A stretch of 33,055 nucleotides of DNA, taken from positions 1-33,055 of the forward strand of contig JAVBMD010000030.1 in assembly GCA_031552825.1 (NCBI GenBank), written 5' to 3'. The translations under genes and the position numbers were made by a program. The notes under the pieces are model-generated. The model saw only the letters and a program-made list of their open reading frames with translations. It ran no database searches and was not told where the DNA came from. Source of the DNA: WQXF01 sp031552825 (GTDB lineage Bacteria > Bacillota > Clostridia > Christensenellales > Aristaeellaceae). This document shows positions 1 through 8,158 of this stretch, piece by piece (positions within the stretch are counted from its first letter, which is position 1; every line of letters begins with the position of its first letter).

Positions 1-44
1 TAACTGAATCAATGCAACAATCCCCCGGCGGAGCCGGGGGATTC

Positions 45-167
45 CAGACCGTCGAGAAACGCCCATCTGCGGGTTCAGCCCAGCGCGCGCCTTGTCGGCG
101 TACCAGTGTACGCCTCCTGCGGACACGCTTGTGCTTCGCCCACATCTGGACATTTCTCGACGGTCTG
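45..167. repeat. 123-bp imperfect palindrome
   Basis: The outer 15 bases are a perfect inverted repeat: CAGACCGTCGAGAAA at 45-59 and its complement at 153-167. The centre is a perfect 7-bp inverted repeat (GGCGTAC at 97-103, GTACGCC at 108-114) around a 4-nt loop. The roughly 60-base arms stay alignable for their whole length with scattered mismatches. It could extrude as a cruciform or form one long RNA hairpin. This module is absent from the other two copies of the family in the window. Confidence 0.8.
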
Positions 168-175
168 ACTTTGTT

Positions 176-338
176 GATGGGCTGCGAAGGTCCAAGGCGA
201 TCGCAAAGCCCTGGTCACATCCGCAGATGCAAAATGCCTCGAAGAAAGGTTTTGTAAGGAATTCCGCCCTTTGCGAAGGGCGGCCAAAGGGCTTATCGCT
301 CGCCCTTTGGAATCCTTCTCTACGCATCAGACTACTTT
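176..338 (+). repeat. Multi-hairpin module, copy 1
   Basis: In order: GAAGG at 186-190; hairpin H1 at 192-214 with 9-nt loop GATCGCAAA; a small hairpin with CGCA loop at 215-232; a weak central hairpin; H4 at 264-283 (CCGCCCTT stem, TGCG loop); H5 at 284-310 (CCAAAGGGC stem, 9-nt loop TTATCGCTC); and CCTTC at 314-318, which can pair with GAAGG. The order matches the copies at 32894-33055 and 13275-13402. H1 here carries one mismatch that is paired in the right-end copy. Confidence 0.75.
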
Positions 339-409
339 GTCGATACGCTGAATCCCCCGGCGGAGCCGGGGGATTATTGTGATATAAAATTTATGATATA
401 AAAGTTATG

Positions 410-1477
410 TTATATCTTATAAAGCGCTACGAACAGCGCGCCGTCCTGCGCATAGGCGTCGATGCGCACCGGGAAGGGATAGGCATTCTCGAAGATCAAA
501 TTCTGCGTCGGCGTTCCCACCGCGGCGTCTACACCGTGCGGCACGTACTTGGCGCCCGAGGGGCCGTGCGGCCTGCGATGCACGATGGTAATGCCTTGCG
601 GGACTTGCAGCAGCGTGTTGTAGAGCGTGGTGGAAACCTGGCAGGTGCCGCCGCCGTATCCGGCCATGGTCGTACCTTCGTACAGCACCGGCGCGGGCAT
701 GTAGCCGGTGAGGCGGTTGTAAGGACCGGCAACGTCGTTGAAGGAGAATTTTTCGCCGGGCTGCAGCACGTTGGAGATCAGGCCGCAGGCCACGCTGATG
801 TTGACGATGCGGCCGCTGTTCAGCTCGGTTTGCTTCGTATCGTAGAAGCTGGTGAAGGCGCTAATCAAATCCCCGGGCTGCGCGTATTCCGCCGTGGGCG
901 AGACCGGCGTCAGATCGGTCAGCGCCGATACCGGCACGAAGCCGATGCCGCGCTGGAAGGGTACCTTCGCCCAGCCGTCCTGAATGTACCAAAGGCTGAT
1001 GCGGCTGCCCGCCTTGAGGTTCGCCCAAGCGCTGCCTGCGGTATCCTGCGTGGTATAGACCGCCGTGTCGGTGGCGACGGTGGCGATTTGCAGGTGCTTC
1101 ACCGCGCCGTAGGGCAGCGTCGCGGAGGGGTTGACCGGCTCCACGTTGGTCACCTGCACGCGCAGGATATAGCCCATGCCCTTGTCGGTGCGCACCAGCA
1201 CCCATTCCGGCGTGAAGCTGCAAATATTGATTTTCTCGTTGGGGCGCACGGTGTCGATGGCCTTTGCCTCGCGATCCGGCGTTTCGCGCACCGTCATATC
1301 GCGGAGCATCACGCCGGTATACAGCACCGGCATCTCCGCCGGGGCGGTGGCGGCGGAGGTGGGCGTGAGGCCGGAATTAAAGGTCGAGGCGATATCGATG
1401 GCCAGCGCGGGAAGGGCGCTGCCCAGCAGGGCGGCGCAAAGAAAAACAGAGGAAAAGATGCGGAGGCTTCGTTGCAT
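410..1477 (-). CDS. Secreted VanW-family protein with two SH3-like domains
   Basis: 355 aa. The start is the ATG at 1477, preceded by AAGGAGA at a normal distance. A longer frame to 1540 has no ribosome site. Residues 1-26 form a signal peptide ending in ALPALA. Two bacterial SH3-type repeats follow (about 55-112 and 125-188), then a VanW domain (about 204-350) with GEKFSFNDVAGP and GGGTCQVSTTLYN. VanW domains occur in vancomycin-resistance clusters but are widespread in clostridial secreted proteins, and their biochemical role is not settled. SH3 repeats suggest action at the cell wall. It is transcribed alone from a TTGTAC/TATAAT promoter and ends close to the left repeat element. The family call is firm; the function is inference and there is no sign of a resistance cluster. 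Confidence 0.9.
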   Translation of the reverse strand: MQRSLRIFSSVFLCAALLGSALPALAIDIASTFNSGLTPTSAATAPAEMPVLYTGVMLRDMTVRETPDREAKAIDTVRPNEKINICSFTPEWVLVRTDKGMGYILRVQVTNVEPVNPSATLPYGAVKHLQIATVATDTAVYTTQDTAGSAWANLKAGSRISLWYIQDGWAKVPFQRGIGFVPVSALTDLTPVSPTAEYAQPGDLISAFTSFYDTKQTELNSGRIVNISVACGLISNVLQPGEKFSFNDVAGPYNRLTGYMPAPVLYEGTTMAGYGGGTCQVSTTLYNTLLQVPQGITIVHRRPHGPSGAKYVPHGVDAAVGTPTQNLIFENAYPFPVRIDAYAQDGALFVALYKI

Positions 1478-1511
1478 GAAACAGGTCTCTCCTTGACGCT
1501 CGTTTTCCCGT

Positions 1512-1540
1512 ATTATAACACCGCAAGAAAAAATGTACAA
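1512..1540 (-). promoter_or_regulatory. Sigma-A type promoter of the VanW gene
   Basis: Read on the minus strand: -35 TTGTAC (1540-1535), 17-nt spacer, -10 TATAAT (1517-1512). It lies 35 bases before the start codon. It is the only promoter found in the window with the exact TATAAT -10. Confidence 0.75.
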
Positions 1541-1611
1541 CAGATGGCAGATTCTCTCGCGGGGCTTATGCCATCCTTTGCTGCATAGGATAGCCCGAGG
1601 GAGGCGATGGC

Positions 1612-2208
1612 ATGGCGGCTGGATATCGCCGGGAGACGCTGATGCTGCGCGCGCCGGGCGGGGCGCGCATGGGGTTTGTGGTATGGGAGCGGGGCGCGCG
1701 GCAGGGCAGCCTGCGCTGCCACATCGAAGGGCTGATCGCGAACCAACGCTATCGCCTGCTGTGGGTGAGCGAAGAAGCCTTCGCGCTCGGCGATTGCGGG
1801 GAGATTCGCAGCGATGCCGACGGCGCGGCGGGGCAAACGCTGCTGCTGGCCGGGGAGGTGCCGCTAATCGGCGTGGTGCTTGCCCGGGAGGACGGCGTGC
1901 TCTGCGCGCAAGCGTTTGTCAACGGGCGCGAGAGCGGGGAGCCGGAGCGGCTGCAGGCGCTGTTGCACACGCAATGGGAGCCGCCCGCGCCGCGCAAACA
2001 ACCCGCGTCGCACAAACAACCCGCGCCGCAGAATACGGCACAGGCTGTCGGCGGCACGGAGCGGCCGCGCGAGGAGGAAGCGACGGATTCGCGGCAAATC
2101 GAGGCGGCGCGGCAAGGGTGCGCGCCCGCCTGGCCGCCGCCGCCGGGTTTGCCGGGCGCGGTGTGGCGAGCGGGGCGGTGGGCTATTATTCAATCGGAGC
2201 GCTTGTGA
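1612..2208 (+). CDS. Hypothetical protein, N-terminal compact domain and Pro/Arg-rich tail
   Basis: 198 aa, start ATG at 1612 with GAGGGAGG seven bases upstream. An ATG at 1607 is in another frame and too close to that site. Residues 1-125 look like a folded beta-rich domain. From about residue 126 the protein becomes Pro/Gln/Arg/Glu rich and probably disordered, with a KQPA-type repeat. No signal peptide or membrane segment is seen. I do not recognise the family. It is divergent from the VanW gene and converges with the small minus-strand gene, overlapping it by 23 bp. No clear promoter was found. Coding status rests on the ribosome site and the non-random N-terminal composition. Confidence 0.6.
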   Translation: MAAGYRRETLMLRAPGGARMGFVVWERGARQGSLRCHIEGLIANQRYRLLWVSEEAFALGDCGEIRSDADGAAGQTLLLAGEVPLIGVVLAREDGVLCAQAFVNGRESGEPERLQALLHTQWEPPAPRKQPASHKQPAPQNTAQAVGGTERPREEEATDSRQIEAARQGCAPAWPPPPGLPGAVWRAGRWAIIQSERL

Positions 2209-2554
2209 ATACGGCGTTTTTGGCGGCGTTGCGATGCTGCTCGAGAATGGCGTCATAATGGGCGTGCCGTGTGGGCTGCGGGGCGGAGTTGTATGTAGGA
2301 ATGCCGCTTGGGTATGCTGTAGGTGGGTACATCGGCGCGGGCGTGCGCATGCGCGGACCGGAAACCGGCGCGGATTCCTGCGTCGGCGCGACGGGTGAGG
2401 GGAGAGGCGCGGCATGCGCGGCATGTGCGGCATGCGCGGCGGGGCTCCGGTGTGTTCCGCGCCAGCGCTCGGCCAGCGCGGGGAGGTCGACGACAGGCGC
2501 GGCGCTCCAATCATCCAAAGCGCTGAGCAGCATGTAGGGCGAGGTGTGGTTCAC
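2186..2554 (-). CDS. Small Ala/His/Pro-rich hypothetical protein
   Basis: 122 aa, starting at a GTG (2554) with GAGGAGGG just upstream (2560-2567). The N-terminus (MNHTSPYMLLSALDDW) and C-terminus look like real protein. The middle is low complexity, with HAAHAAHAA repeats and Pro/Tyr-rich stretches. No signal peptide, Cys motif or known domain is visible. Other frames over this DNA have poor starts, which favours this one. It faces away from the beta-propeller gene across a shared upstream region. It resembles the small low-complexity proteins often found in sporulating Clostridia, but that is only an impression. Confidence 0.5.
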   Translation of the reverse strand: MNHTSPYMLLSALDDWSAAPVVDLPALAERWRGTHRSPAAHAAHAAHAAPLPSPVAPTQESAPVSGPRMRTPAPMYPPTAYPSGIPTYNSAPQPTRHAHYDAILEQHRNAAKNAVFTSAPIE

Positions 2555-2689
2555 GGTGCTCCCTCCTCAAAATCACGCATCCTGCCACATCGTATGCGCG
2601 CTTGCGCGCAGGGGTGCGCCGCTGCTGCGCAAAGCGTCGGGATCAAATAACAAAAATGCAAAATTTAAGTTATTCAGGAGAAAAAAGCA

Positions 2690-2718
2690 TTGAGAAAAAA
2701 TGTTTTCTTTAGTATACT
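2690..2718 (+). promoter_or_regulatory. Promoter of the beta-propeller/glpK unit
   Basis: TTGAGA (2690-2695), 17-nt spacer, TATACT (2713-2718), in an AT-rich pocket of otherwise GC-rich DNA. It lies 33 bases before the chosen TTG start. Confidence 0.75.
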
Positions 2719-2751
2719 GAGCGTGTATGTTTACGAAACGAGGTGGCCTCT

Positions 2752-5469
2752 TTGAGAGAACCCTATCAGGATCCCGACAAAAAGGGCGGCGAGGCATCCG
2801 CGCATCGCAGCTACGCAGAGGGATATGGTACCAACGATAGCGCTTCATCCTATTCGCCGCCTGCGGATAATCCTCCGGCGCGGCGTCGTCGGAGCGAACG
2901 TTTTGCGCACCTGCGCGATGAAGCGGAGCGTACGCCGCCTCCAGTGCTGGATTCCGATACGCGAATCGCTACGCGCGATGCGCGCGGCGCGGCGCGCGAG
3001 GAGGCGCCCCGCGTAAAGCGGGAGCCTGTTTACGAGAAGGAGCTGCCGCAAAAGCCTGCGGTGAGCAGGCCGGCGAAGCCAGCCGCGCCGGTCAGCGACC
3101 GCGCGAAGGATGTTCCGAAGGATATTCCGAAGGCTGCTCCAAAGGCTGCGCCGAAGGCTGTTCCGAAGGCAGTTCCGAAGGCGCCCCAAAGAGGCTATGA
3201 CGAGGACGAATACGAAGACGACTTTGACTACGACTACGTCAAAAAATCGCGCGCGTATGTTGCCGCTGAGGATAGCGAATACGAGTTCGATAACGACGAT
3301 TACGACGAATATGAGGACTATGACACGAAGCGCCGTCCGCGCCGCAAGGGCGGGCGCGGGTTCATCATCGCGCTGATCATCGTGCTGGCGCTGTGCTTGC
3401 TGGCGGCGGGCGCGTGGTTCTTCCTGCCCAGCGTGCGCGACGGCGTGATGGATCTGGTATCCGGCGTTATTGGCGGACAAGCCGACCTCTCCACGCTGAA
3501 GATTTATTCTGTGGAGAGCATGCCGGACGCCAGCAACCCGGAGCAGGCGATGCAGTTTATCGTCAAGACCTCCGATACCGTTGAGCGCGTGCAGCTGCTG
3601 GACGCCAACGACCAGCCGCTGATCGATTCCACCGCCCCCGGCGCGATGCTCTACGAGAGCGACGGGCAGCGCCAATGGAATCTGCCGATGGTGAACCTTG
3701 CCGGGCAGAGCGCGGGCAATGTTCGCGTAGTGGCAGGCACGCAGAAGGATTGGGCAAGCGACGCGCCTTGGGTTGCGGAGTTTGCCTTTGCGACCGCGCC
3801 GCCGCCCGTGGAGGCGACGCCGGAGGTCGTTGAGCCGGAGCCGACGCCGGAGCCCACGCCCGCGCCAACCACGGTGCCTACGGCGGAGCCGACGCCCACC
3901 CCGGAACCCACACCGACCCCGACCCCGACGCCGGTGCCCTACGCGGCCAAGTCGGCATCGTCCACGGAGGAAACCGATCCGGAGAAGCTCAAGTTTGTTA
4001 CGGCGGTAATCGTCGACGGCAAGGCCGACGAAGGCTTCAAGCGTGACGACAGCCTGCCCCCGGTTGAGATGGGCGATCCGGCGAAGTATTCGCCGGTGCG
4101 CGGCGTGCTTACCTTCCGCGGCGGCCCGCAGCGCCAGAACGCCGCTTACGGCACCGCCAACGTGCAGGATAAAAAGCTCGAGCAGGTTTGGTCGGCCAGC
4201 ACCGACGGCAGCGCCGCGCCCTATGGCTTTGGTTGGACAGGCCAGCCGCTGCTGGTTCGCTGGCCGCAGGAAGCGCGCGAAATGATGAACATCGCCGAGG
4301 CGAAGAAGGCCAACGCCGAGCTGGTGGAGATCATCTATCCCTCGCGCGACGGCAAGATTAACTTCTATGATCTCAAGGATGGCATCGCGACCCGCGATCC
4401 CATCGACGCGGGCGCGCCCTTCGAGGGCACCCCGGCCATCGATCCGCGCGGCGTGCCGGTGCTCTTCGCCGGGCAAGGCGAGTACAAGCTCAAGAAGGCG
4501 GACGATGATACCGCGGGCATGCGCATCTTCAACTTGGTGGATCAGACGCAGCTGCACTATGAGGACGGCAAGAATAAGCTGGCCACCATGCCAGCCGAGG
4601 CTTCGGTGCACGGCTCGCCGCTGATGGTGCCCGGCTCCAAGACGCTGATCTACGCGGGCGACAACAGCCTGCTCTACGCCGTCGATCTGGGAACCAAGCT
4701 GGATAAGGAAAAAGGGCTCGTCACCATGGACCCGCAAACCAGCATCTACAAATACACCATCGGCAAGATCAAGAACTACGGCACCCCGGCCAGCGTCGCG
4801 GTCTATGGCGGATACGTCTATATGGCGGATAACGCGGGCTATCTCCAGTGCGTGGATATGCAAACGCTGACCTGCGTGTGGGCGACCAAGCTCAAGGACA
4901 GCACCCACGCCAGCATCGCGCTGGAGGAAACCACGGACGGCGAGGTGGCGCTGTATACCGGCACCATCGTCAATTACGTGACCGATAACAAGGCCATGCT
5001 GCGCCGCTTCAATGCGCTGACCGGTGAGCTGGTCTGGGAATACGGCGTCAAGGTGGCCAAGAGCGGCAACGACGCGCACAATGGCGTGGCCGCCTCGCCG
5101 CTGGTAGGCAAGGGCGATATCGGCGACCTGGTGATCTTCACCGTCAACCGCACCGACGCCGACAACGCCACCGTTATCGCGCTGAACAAGGAGACCGGCG
5201 TCAATCCGGATACCGAGCAGCCGGAGTGGGCGCAGGAATTGGACGAGCAGGCGTGGAGCTCCCCCGTGGCCGTCTATACGCCCGAGGGCGTCTCCTACAT
5301 CGTGCAGGGCGGCCTGAACGGCAAGCTGTACCTGCTCGATGGCTTCAACGGCCAAGTGCAGCATACGCTGCAGCTCAACGGCAGCATTCAGAGTTCCCCG
5401 GCGGCGTACAACGATATGATCGTCGTCGGCACCACGGAGCCGAAAATCTTCGGCGTGCGTATTCGCTAG
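2752..5469 (+). CDS. Membrane-anchored PQQ-like beta-propeller protein
   Basis: 905 aa from the TTG at 2752, which has GAGGTGG five bases upstream. An in-frame GTG at 2743 overlaps that site and is less likely. Residues 1-200 are highly charged and probably disordered: a KAAPKAVPKA-type repeat, then a Tyr/Asp/Glu-rich acidic stretch and a basic patch. One membrane helix follows (about 204-224, FIIALIIVLALCLLAAGAWF). Next comes a small extracellular domain, a Pro/Thr/Glu linker (about 345-398), and a C-terminal beta-propeller (about 440-900) with PQQ-type repeats such as LLYAVDLGTK and GKLYLLDGFNGQ. Topology should be N-in with the propeller outside. Catalysis by a quinone cofactor is not implied: many such propellers are scaffolds. 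glpK follows 33 bp later, probably cotranscribed. Confidence 0.85.
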   Translation: MREPYQDPDKKGGEASAHRSYAEGYGTNDSASSYSPPADNPPARRRRSERFAHLRDEAERTPPPVLDSDTRIATRDARGAAREEAPRVKREPVYEKELPQKPAVSRPAKPAAPVSDRAKDVPKDIPKAAPKAAPKAVPKAVPKAPQRGYDEDEYEDDFDYDYVKKSRAYVAAEDSEYEFDNDDYDEYEDYDTKRRPRRKGGRGFIIALIIVLALCLLAAGAWFFLPSVRDGVMDLVSGVIGGQADLSTLKIYSVESMPDASNPEQAMQFIVKTSDTVERVQLLDANDQPLIDSTAPGAMLYESDGQRQWNLPMVNLAGQSAGNVRVVAGTQKDWASDAPWVAEFAFATAPPPVEATPEVVEPEPTPEPTPAPTTVPTAEPTPTPEPTPTPTPTPVPYAAKSASSTEETDPEKLKFVTAVIVDGKADEGFKRDDSLPPVEMGDPAKYSPVRGVLTFRGGPQRQNAAYGTANVQDKKLEQVWSASTDGSAAPYGFGWTGQPLLVRWPQEAREMMNIAEAKKANAELVEIIYPSRDGKINFYDLKDGIATRDPIDAGAPFEGTPAIDPRGVPVLFAGQGEYKLKKADDDTAGMRIFNLVDQTQLHYEDGKNKLATMPAEASVHGSPLMVPGSKTLIYAGDNSLLYAVDLGTKLDKEKGLVTMDPQTSIYKYTIGKIKNYGTPASVAVYGGYVYMADNAGYLQCVDMQTLTCVWATKLKDSTHASIALEETTDGEVALYTGTIVNYVTDNKAMLRRFNALTGELVWEYGVKVAKSGNDAHNGVAASPLVGKGDIGDLVIFTVNRTDADNATVIALNKETGVNPDTEQPEWAQELDEQAWSSPVAVYTPEGVSYIVQGGLNGKLYLLDGFNGQVQHTLQLNGSIQSSPAAYNDMIVVGTTEPKIFGVRIR

Positions 5470-5502
5470 AATCCGCAAAAAATGCACAGGAGGTGCGCGG
5501 CA

Positions 5503-6990
5503 ATGCGATACGTGATCGCGATGGATCAGGGCACAACCAGTTCCCGCGCCGTGGTGTTTTCGGAGCAAGGGCAGGTGCTGGCGCAGCACAGCATGGAGTT
5601 TCCGCAGATCTATCCGCAGCCCGGCTGGGTGGAGCATGATCCGATGGCCATCCTGCATACGCAGGTGGAATCATTGCGCGCCGCGGTGCAGGCCGCCAAC
5701 GTGCCGGTGCAGGATATCGCCGCCATCGGCCTGACCAACCAGCGCGAAACCACCCTGCTGTGGGAGCGCGAAACAGGCCGTCCGGTACACAACGCGATCG
5801 TATGGCAATGCCGCCGCACCGCGCCGTATATCGAAAAACTCCGCGCCGAAGGGCTGGAGGAGCACATCCGCCGCACTACGGGGCTCATTCCCGACGCATA
5901 CTTCTCGGCCACCAAACTGGCATGGCTGCTGGATACGCTGGATCTGCACGAGCGCGCCGCCGCCGGAGAGCTGTGCTTTGGCACGGTGGATAGCTGGCTG
6001 GCATGGCATATGGTGCAGGGGCATCCGCACGTAACCGACGTCTCCAATGCCAGCCGCACCATGCTGCTCAACATCCATACCTTGGATTGGGACGAGAAAT
6101 TGCTGCGCGCGCTGAACATCCCGCGCGCGGTGCTCCCGCGCGTGGTGGATACCGCCGGGGTGATCGGCGATCTTGATTCGGAGATTTTGGGGCGGCCTGT
6201 GCCGCTGGCCGCCATGGCGGGCGACCAGCAGGCGGCGCTGTTCGGGCAGGCCTGCTATTCGCCGGGCATGATGAAAAACACCTACGGCACCGGTTGTTTC
6301 CTGCTGATGAATACCGGGCGCACGCCGGTATTCTCGAAGCACGGCATGGTTTCCACGGTGGCGTGGCGCATTGCCGGGAAAACCACCTACGCGCTGGAGG
6401 GCAGCGTGTTCATCGGCGGCGCCGCCATCCAGTGGCTGCGGGACGAGATGGGCCTGATCGAGCGCGCGGCGGACTCCGAGCTGATCGCCGCTTCGCTGGC
6501 TGATAACGGCGGCGTTTACATGGTGCCAGCCTTCGCGGGCTTAGGCGCGCCGTATTGGGACATGTACAGCCGCGGGATCATCGTCGGCTTGACGCGCGGC
6601 ACCGGCAAGGCGCATATCGTGCGCGCCGCGCTGGAATCCATCGCCTATCAGTCCGCTGATTTGGTGACGGCGATGGTGCAGGATTCCGGCGTGATTCCGC
6701 AGCAGCTGCGCGTCGATGGCGGCGCAAGCGCCAACAATTTTTTGATGCAGTTTCAAGCCGACATGCTCAACGTGCCGGTGGTGCGTCCGGCGGTCATCGA
6801 GACCACGGCGCTGGGCGCGGCGCTGTTGGCCGGATTCGCGGTTGGCGTATGGAAGGATGTCGCCGCGCTGGAGGCGGTATGGCGCGCCGATCTTCGGTTT
6901 TCTCCGGCTGTGGATCAGGCGCGGCGCGAGCAGGCGCTGCATGGCTGGCACCGCGCCGTGGAACGCTCGCAAAAATGGGTGGAAGCATAG
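5503..6990 (+). CDS. glpK: Glycerol kinase
   Basis: 495 aa, normal length for GlpK. The start is ATG 5503, placed by AGGAGGTG seven bases upstream; an in-frame ATG at 5482 lacks a site. It phosphorylates glycerol with ATP to sn-glycerol 3-phosphate in the cytoplasm. FGGY-family features are clear: the N-terminal MDQGTTSSRAVVF phosphate loop, NQRETTLLWERETG, WQCRRT, the GDQQAALFGQ segment, the ATP-binding DGGASANNFLMQFQAD and the C-terminal ETTALGAALLAG. No glpF or glpD is next to it. It is second in a unit with the beta-propeller gene and is followed by a strong terminator. Confidence 0.97.
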   Translation: MRYVIAMDQGTTSSRAVVFSEQGQVLAQHSMEFPQIYPQPGWVEHDPMAILHTQVESLRAAVQAANVPVQDIAAIGLTNQRETTLLWERETGRPVHNAIVWQCRRTAPYIEKLRAEGLEEHIRRTTGLIPDAYFSATKLAWLLDTLDLHERAAAGELCFGTVDSWLAWHMVQGHPHVTDVSNASRTMLLNIHTLDWDEKLLRALNIPRAVLPRVVDTAGVIGDLDSEILGRPVPLAAMAGDQQAALFGQACYSPGMMKNTYGTGCFLLMNTGRTPVFSKHGMVSTVAWRIAGKTTYALEGSVFIGGAAIQWLRDEMGLIERAADSELIAASLADNGGVYMVPAFAGLGAPYWDMYSRGIIVGLTRGTGKAHIVRAALESIAYQSADLVTAMVQDSGVIPQQLRVDGGASANNFLMQFQADMLNVPVVRPAVIETTALGAALLAGFAVGVWKDVAALEAVWRADLRFSPAVDQARREQALHGWHRAVERSQKWVEA

Positions 6991-7049
6991 CGGCCGCCCT
7001 GTGGACGCTTTCGGCAAAGTAAGGAAATATTTTCATGATTGACTTCTCT

Positions 7050-7094
7050 AAGCAGGAGAAACGCCAGCATTTATGGCTTATCTCCTGCTTTTTT
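7050..7094 (+). terminator. Intrinsic terminator after glpK
   Basis: Stem AAGCAGGAGA (7050-7059) pairs with TCTCCTGCTT (7081-7090). An inner GCCA/TGGC pairing extends the hairpin, and a T-run follows. It separates glpK from spo0A. Confidence 0.9.
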
Positions 7095-7124
7095 ATATTT
7101 TATGGGAAAAAAAGCGGGACGGGC

Positions 7125-7153
7125 TTCCCAAAGCGAGGGAAGTGTGTTATACT
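7125..7153 (+). promoter_or_regulatory. Candidate spo0A promoter
   Basis: TATACT (7148-7153) with a weak -35 TTCCCA (7125-7130) at 17-nt spacing. It gives a leader of about 130 nt that holds the 0A-box-like sites. No convincing sigma-H promoter was found, though one would be expected for spo0A by analogy with Bacillus. Confidence 0.5.
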
Positions 7154-7200
7154 AGGAAAAAATGATGAAAGCATAAGCAAAGTGACAAGTATCGACGTGT

Positions 7201-7231
7201 TTCGACGAATTGGGGAAAGCGATTTGTCGAA
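7201..7231 (+). promoter_or_regulatory. Spo0A-box sites upstream of spo0A
   Basis: A perfect 0A box, TGTCGAA, lies at 7225-7231. An opposite-strand near match, TTCGACG (six of seven to the box complement), lies at 7201-7207. In studied spore formers phosphorylated Spo0A binds this motif, including at its own gene. Autoregulation here is inference from position. Confidence 0.6.
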
Positions 7232-7291
7232 AGTGCAAACCGCTGTGGGGGAGCGGCGGCACGCAAAGAAGCGAAAGAGGGGAATTATCGG

Positions 7292-8077
7292 ATGGAACAG
7301 GTGAAAATCGTGATCGTTGACGACAATCTGGAGCTTCGCGGGGTTGTGGCGAAGTTTCTCGCGCAGCAGGAGGGCGTGAACGTTGTCGGTCAAGCCACCA
7401 ATGGGGAAGATGCCCTTCACCTAATCGCGGAAACACAGCCCGACGTGCTGCTGCTGGACATCATCATGCCCAAGATGGACGGCTACAGCATGCTCGAGCA
7501 GATGCGCCAGCTGAACTTGCCCAAGGAACCGGAAGTGATCGCCTTAACGGCGCTGGGTCGTGATGACTTTATTACGCGCGCGGTGGAGATGGGTGTGCGT
7601 TACTACATGGTCAAACCCTTTGATTTCTCAGTGCTTTATCAGCGGGTGATGGAGATCGCGGGCAAGCGCACCGCCCAAAGCGCCATCAACCTGCAACCCC
7701 TGCCGGCGTCGCCCTCCTCACCCACACGATCATTGGATGAGCGCATCGCCGGACTATTTTTGACCATCGGCATCCCGGCACACATCAAGGGCTATCAGTT
7801 CCTGCGCGAGGCGGTCAAAATGGTGATGGATCAGCCCGAGATGATTAACCGCATCACCAAGGAGCTTTACCCCGGCATCGCGCGCCGCTTTAACACCACC
7901 GCCAGCAAGGTGGAGCGCGCCATCCGCCATGCGATCGAGGTTGCGTGGAGCCGAGGGCGCATCGAGGTGCTCAATCAGGTATTCGGCGTCAACGTTTGCT
8001 CGCTGGATGATAAGCCCACCAACGGCGAGTTCATCGCGCTGGTGGCCGATAAGCTAAGCTTGGAACGCAGCGCGTAA
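7292..8077 (+). CDS. spo0A: Sporulation master response regulator Spo0A
   Basis: 261 aa. The N-terminal receiver domain (about 5-122) has the acidic pair D10-D11, phosphoacceptor D56 in LLLDIIMP, and K108 in YMVKPFDF. A Ser/Pro-rich linker leads to the Spo0A effector domain (about 145-258), with LFLTIGIPAHIKGYQFLREA and the recognition-helix region TTASKVERAIRHAIEVAW typical of Spo0A. When phosphorylated it binds 0A boxes and switches on entry into sporulation. An AGAGGGG site precedes the ATG. The usual upstream neighbour spoIVB is not here; glpK is. Identification is secure from the C-terminal domain. Confidence 0.96.
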   Translation: MEQVKIVIVDDNLELRGVVAKFLAQQEGVNVVGQATNGEDALHLIAETQPDVLLLDIIMPKMDGYSMLEQMRQLNLPKEPEVIALTALGRDDFITRAVEMGVRYYMVKPFDFSVLYQRVMEIAGKRTAQSAINLQPLPASPSSPTRSLDERIAGLFLTIGIPAHIKGYQFLREAVKMVMDQPEMINRITKELYPGIARRFNTTASKVERAIRHAIEVAWSRGRIEVLNQVFGVNVCSLDDKPTNGEFIALVADKLSLERSA

Positions 8078-8095
8078 AGGCTGGAGCAGCAGGGG

Positions 8096-8123
8096 AGGGC
8101 GCGGGAACGCGTTCTCTTTTTTT
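8096..8123 (+). terminator. Weak terminator after spo0A
   Basis: A short GC-rich hairpin centred on GAACGCGTTC (8105-8114) is followed closely by a run of seven T (8117-8123). The stem is short and imperfect, so partial read-through into the acn promoter region is possible. Confidence 0.45.
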
Positions 8124-8158
8124 GCCCCTTTTTGCTGGGAAAACAGGCAGGCTTCGCC

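Larger units (their letters stand above)
19..375. repeat. Composite palindromic repeat element, left copy
   Basis: This gene-free stretch is built from several palindromes. Identical 25-bp hairpins (AATCCCCCGGC stem, GGA loop) sit at 19-43 and 351-375. Between them lie a 123-bp imperfect palindrome (45-167) and a multi-hairpin module (about 176-338). The module recurs at the right end of the window at about 94-95% identity by hand alignment, and in part at 13275-13402. Short frames run through it but have no convincing ribosome site or protein character, so I call it non-coding. It is probably a MITE-like or REP-like dispersed element. No transposase is present. Confidence 0.8.

Noticed and set aside
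12..382. Short open frames across the left repeat
   Set aside because: They run through palindromes, lack ribosome sites and change frame between copies of the repeat, so they are not genes.
410..1477. Vancomycin resistance locus
   Set aside because: VanW domains are common in clostridial secreted proteins; no vanS/R, ligase or dipeptidase genes are present.
2845..5658. 937-codon minus-strand open frame opposite the beta-propeller gene
   Set aside because: It is the antisense shadow of a GC-rich gene. Its composition (His/Arg/Gly-rich, no domains) is typical of shadows, and the plus strand has a promoter, ribosome site and recognisable domains.
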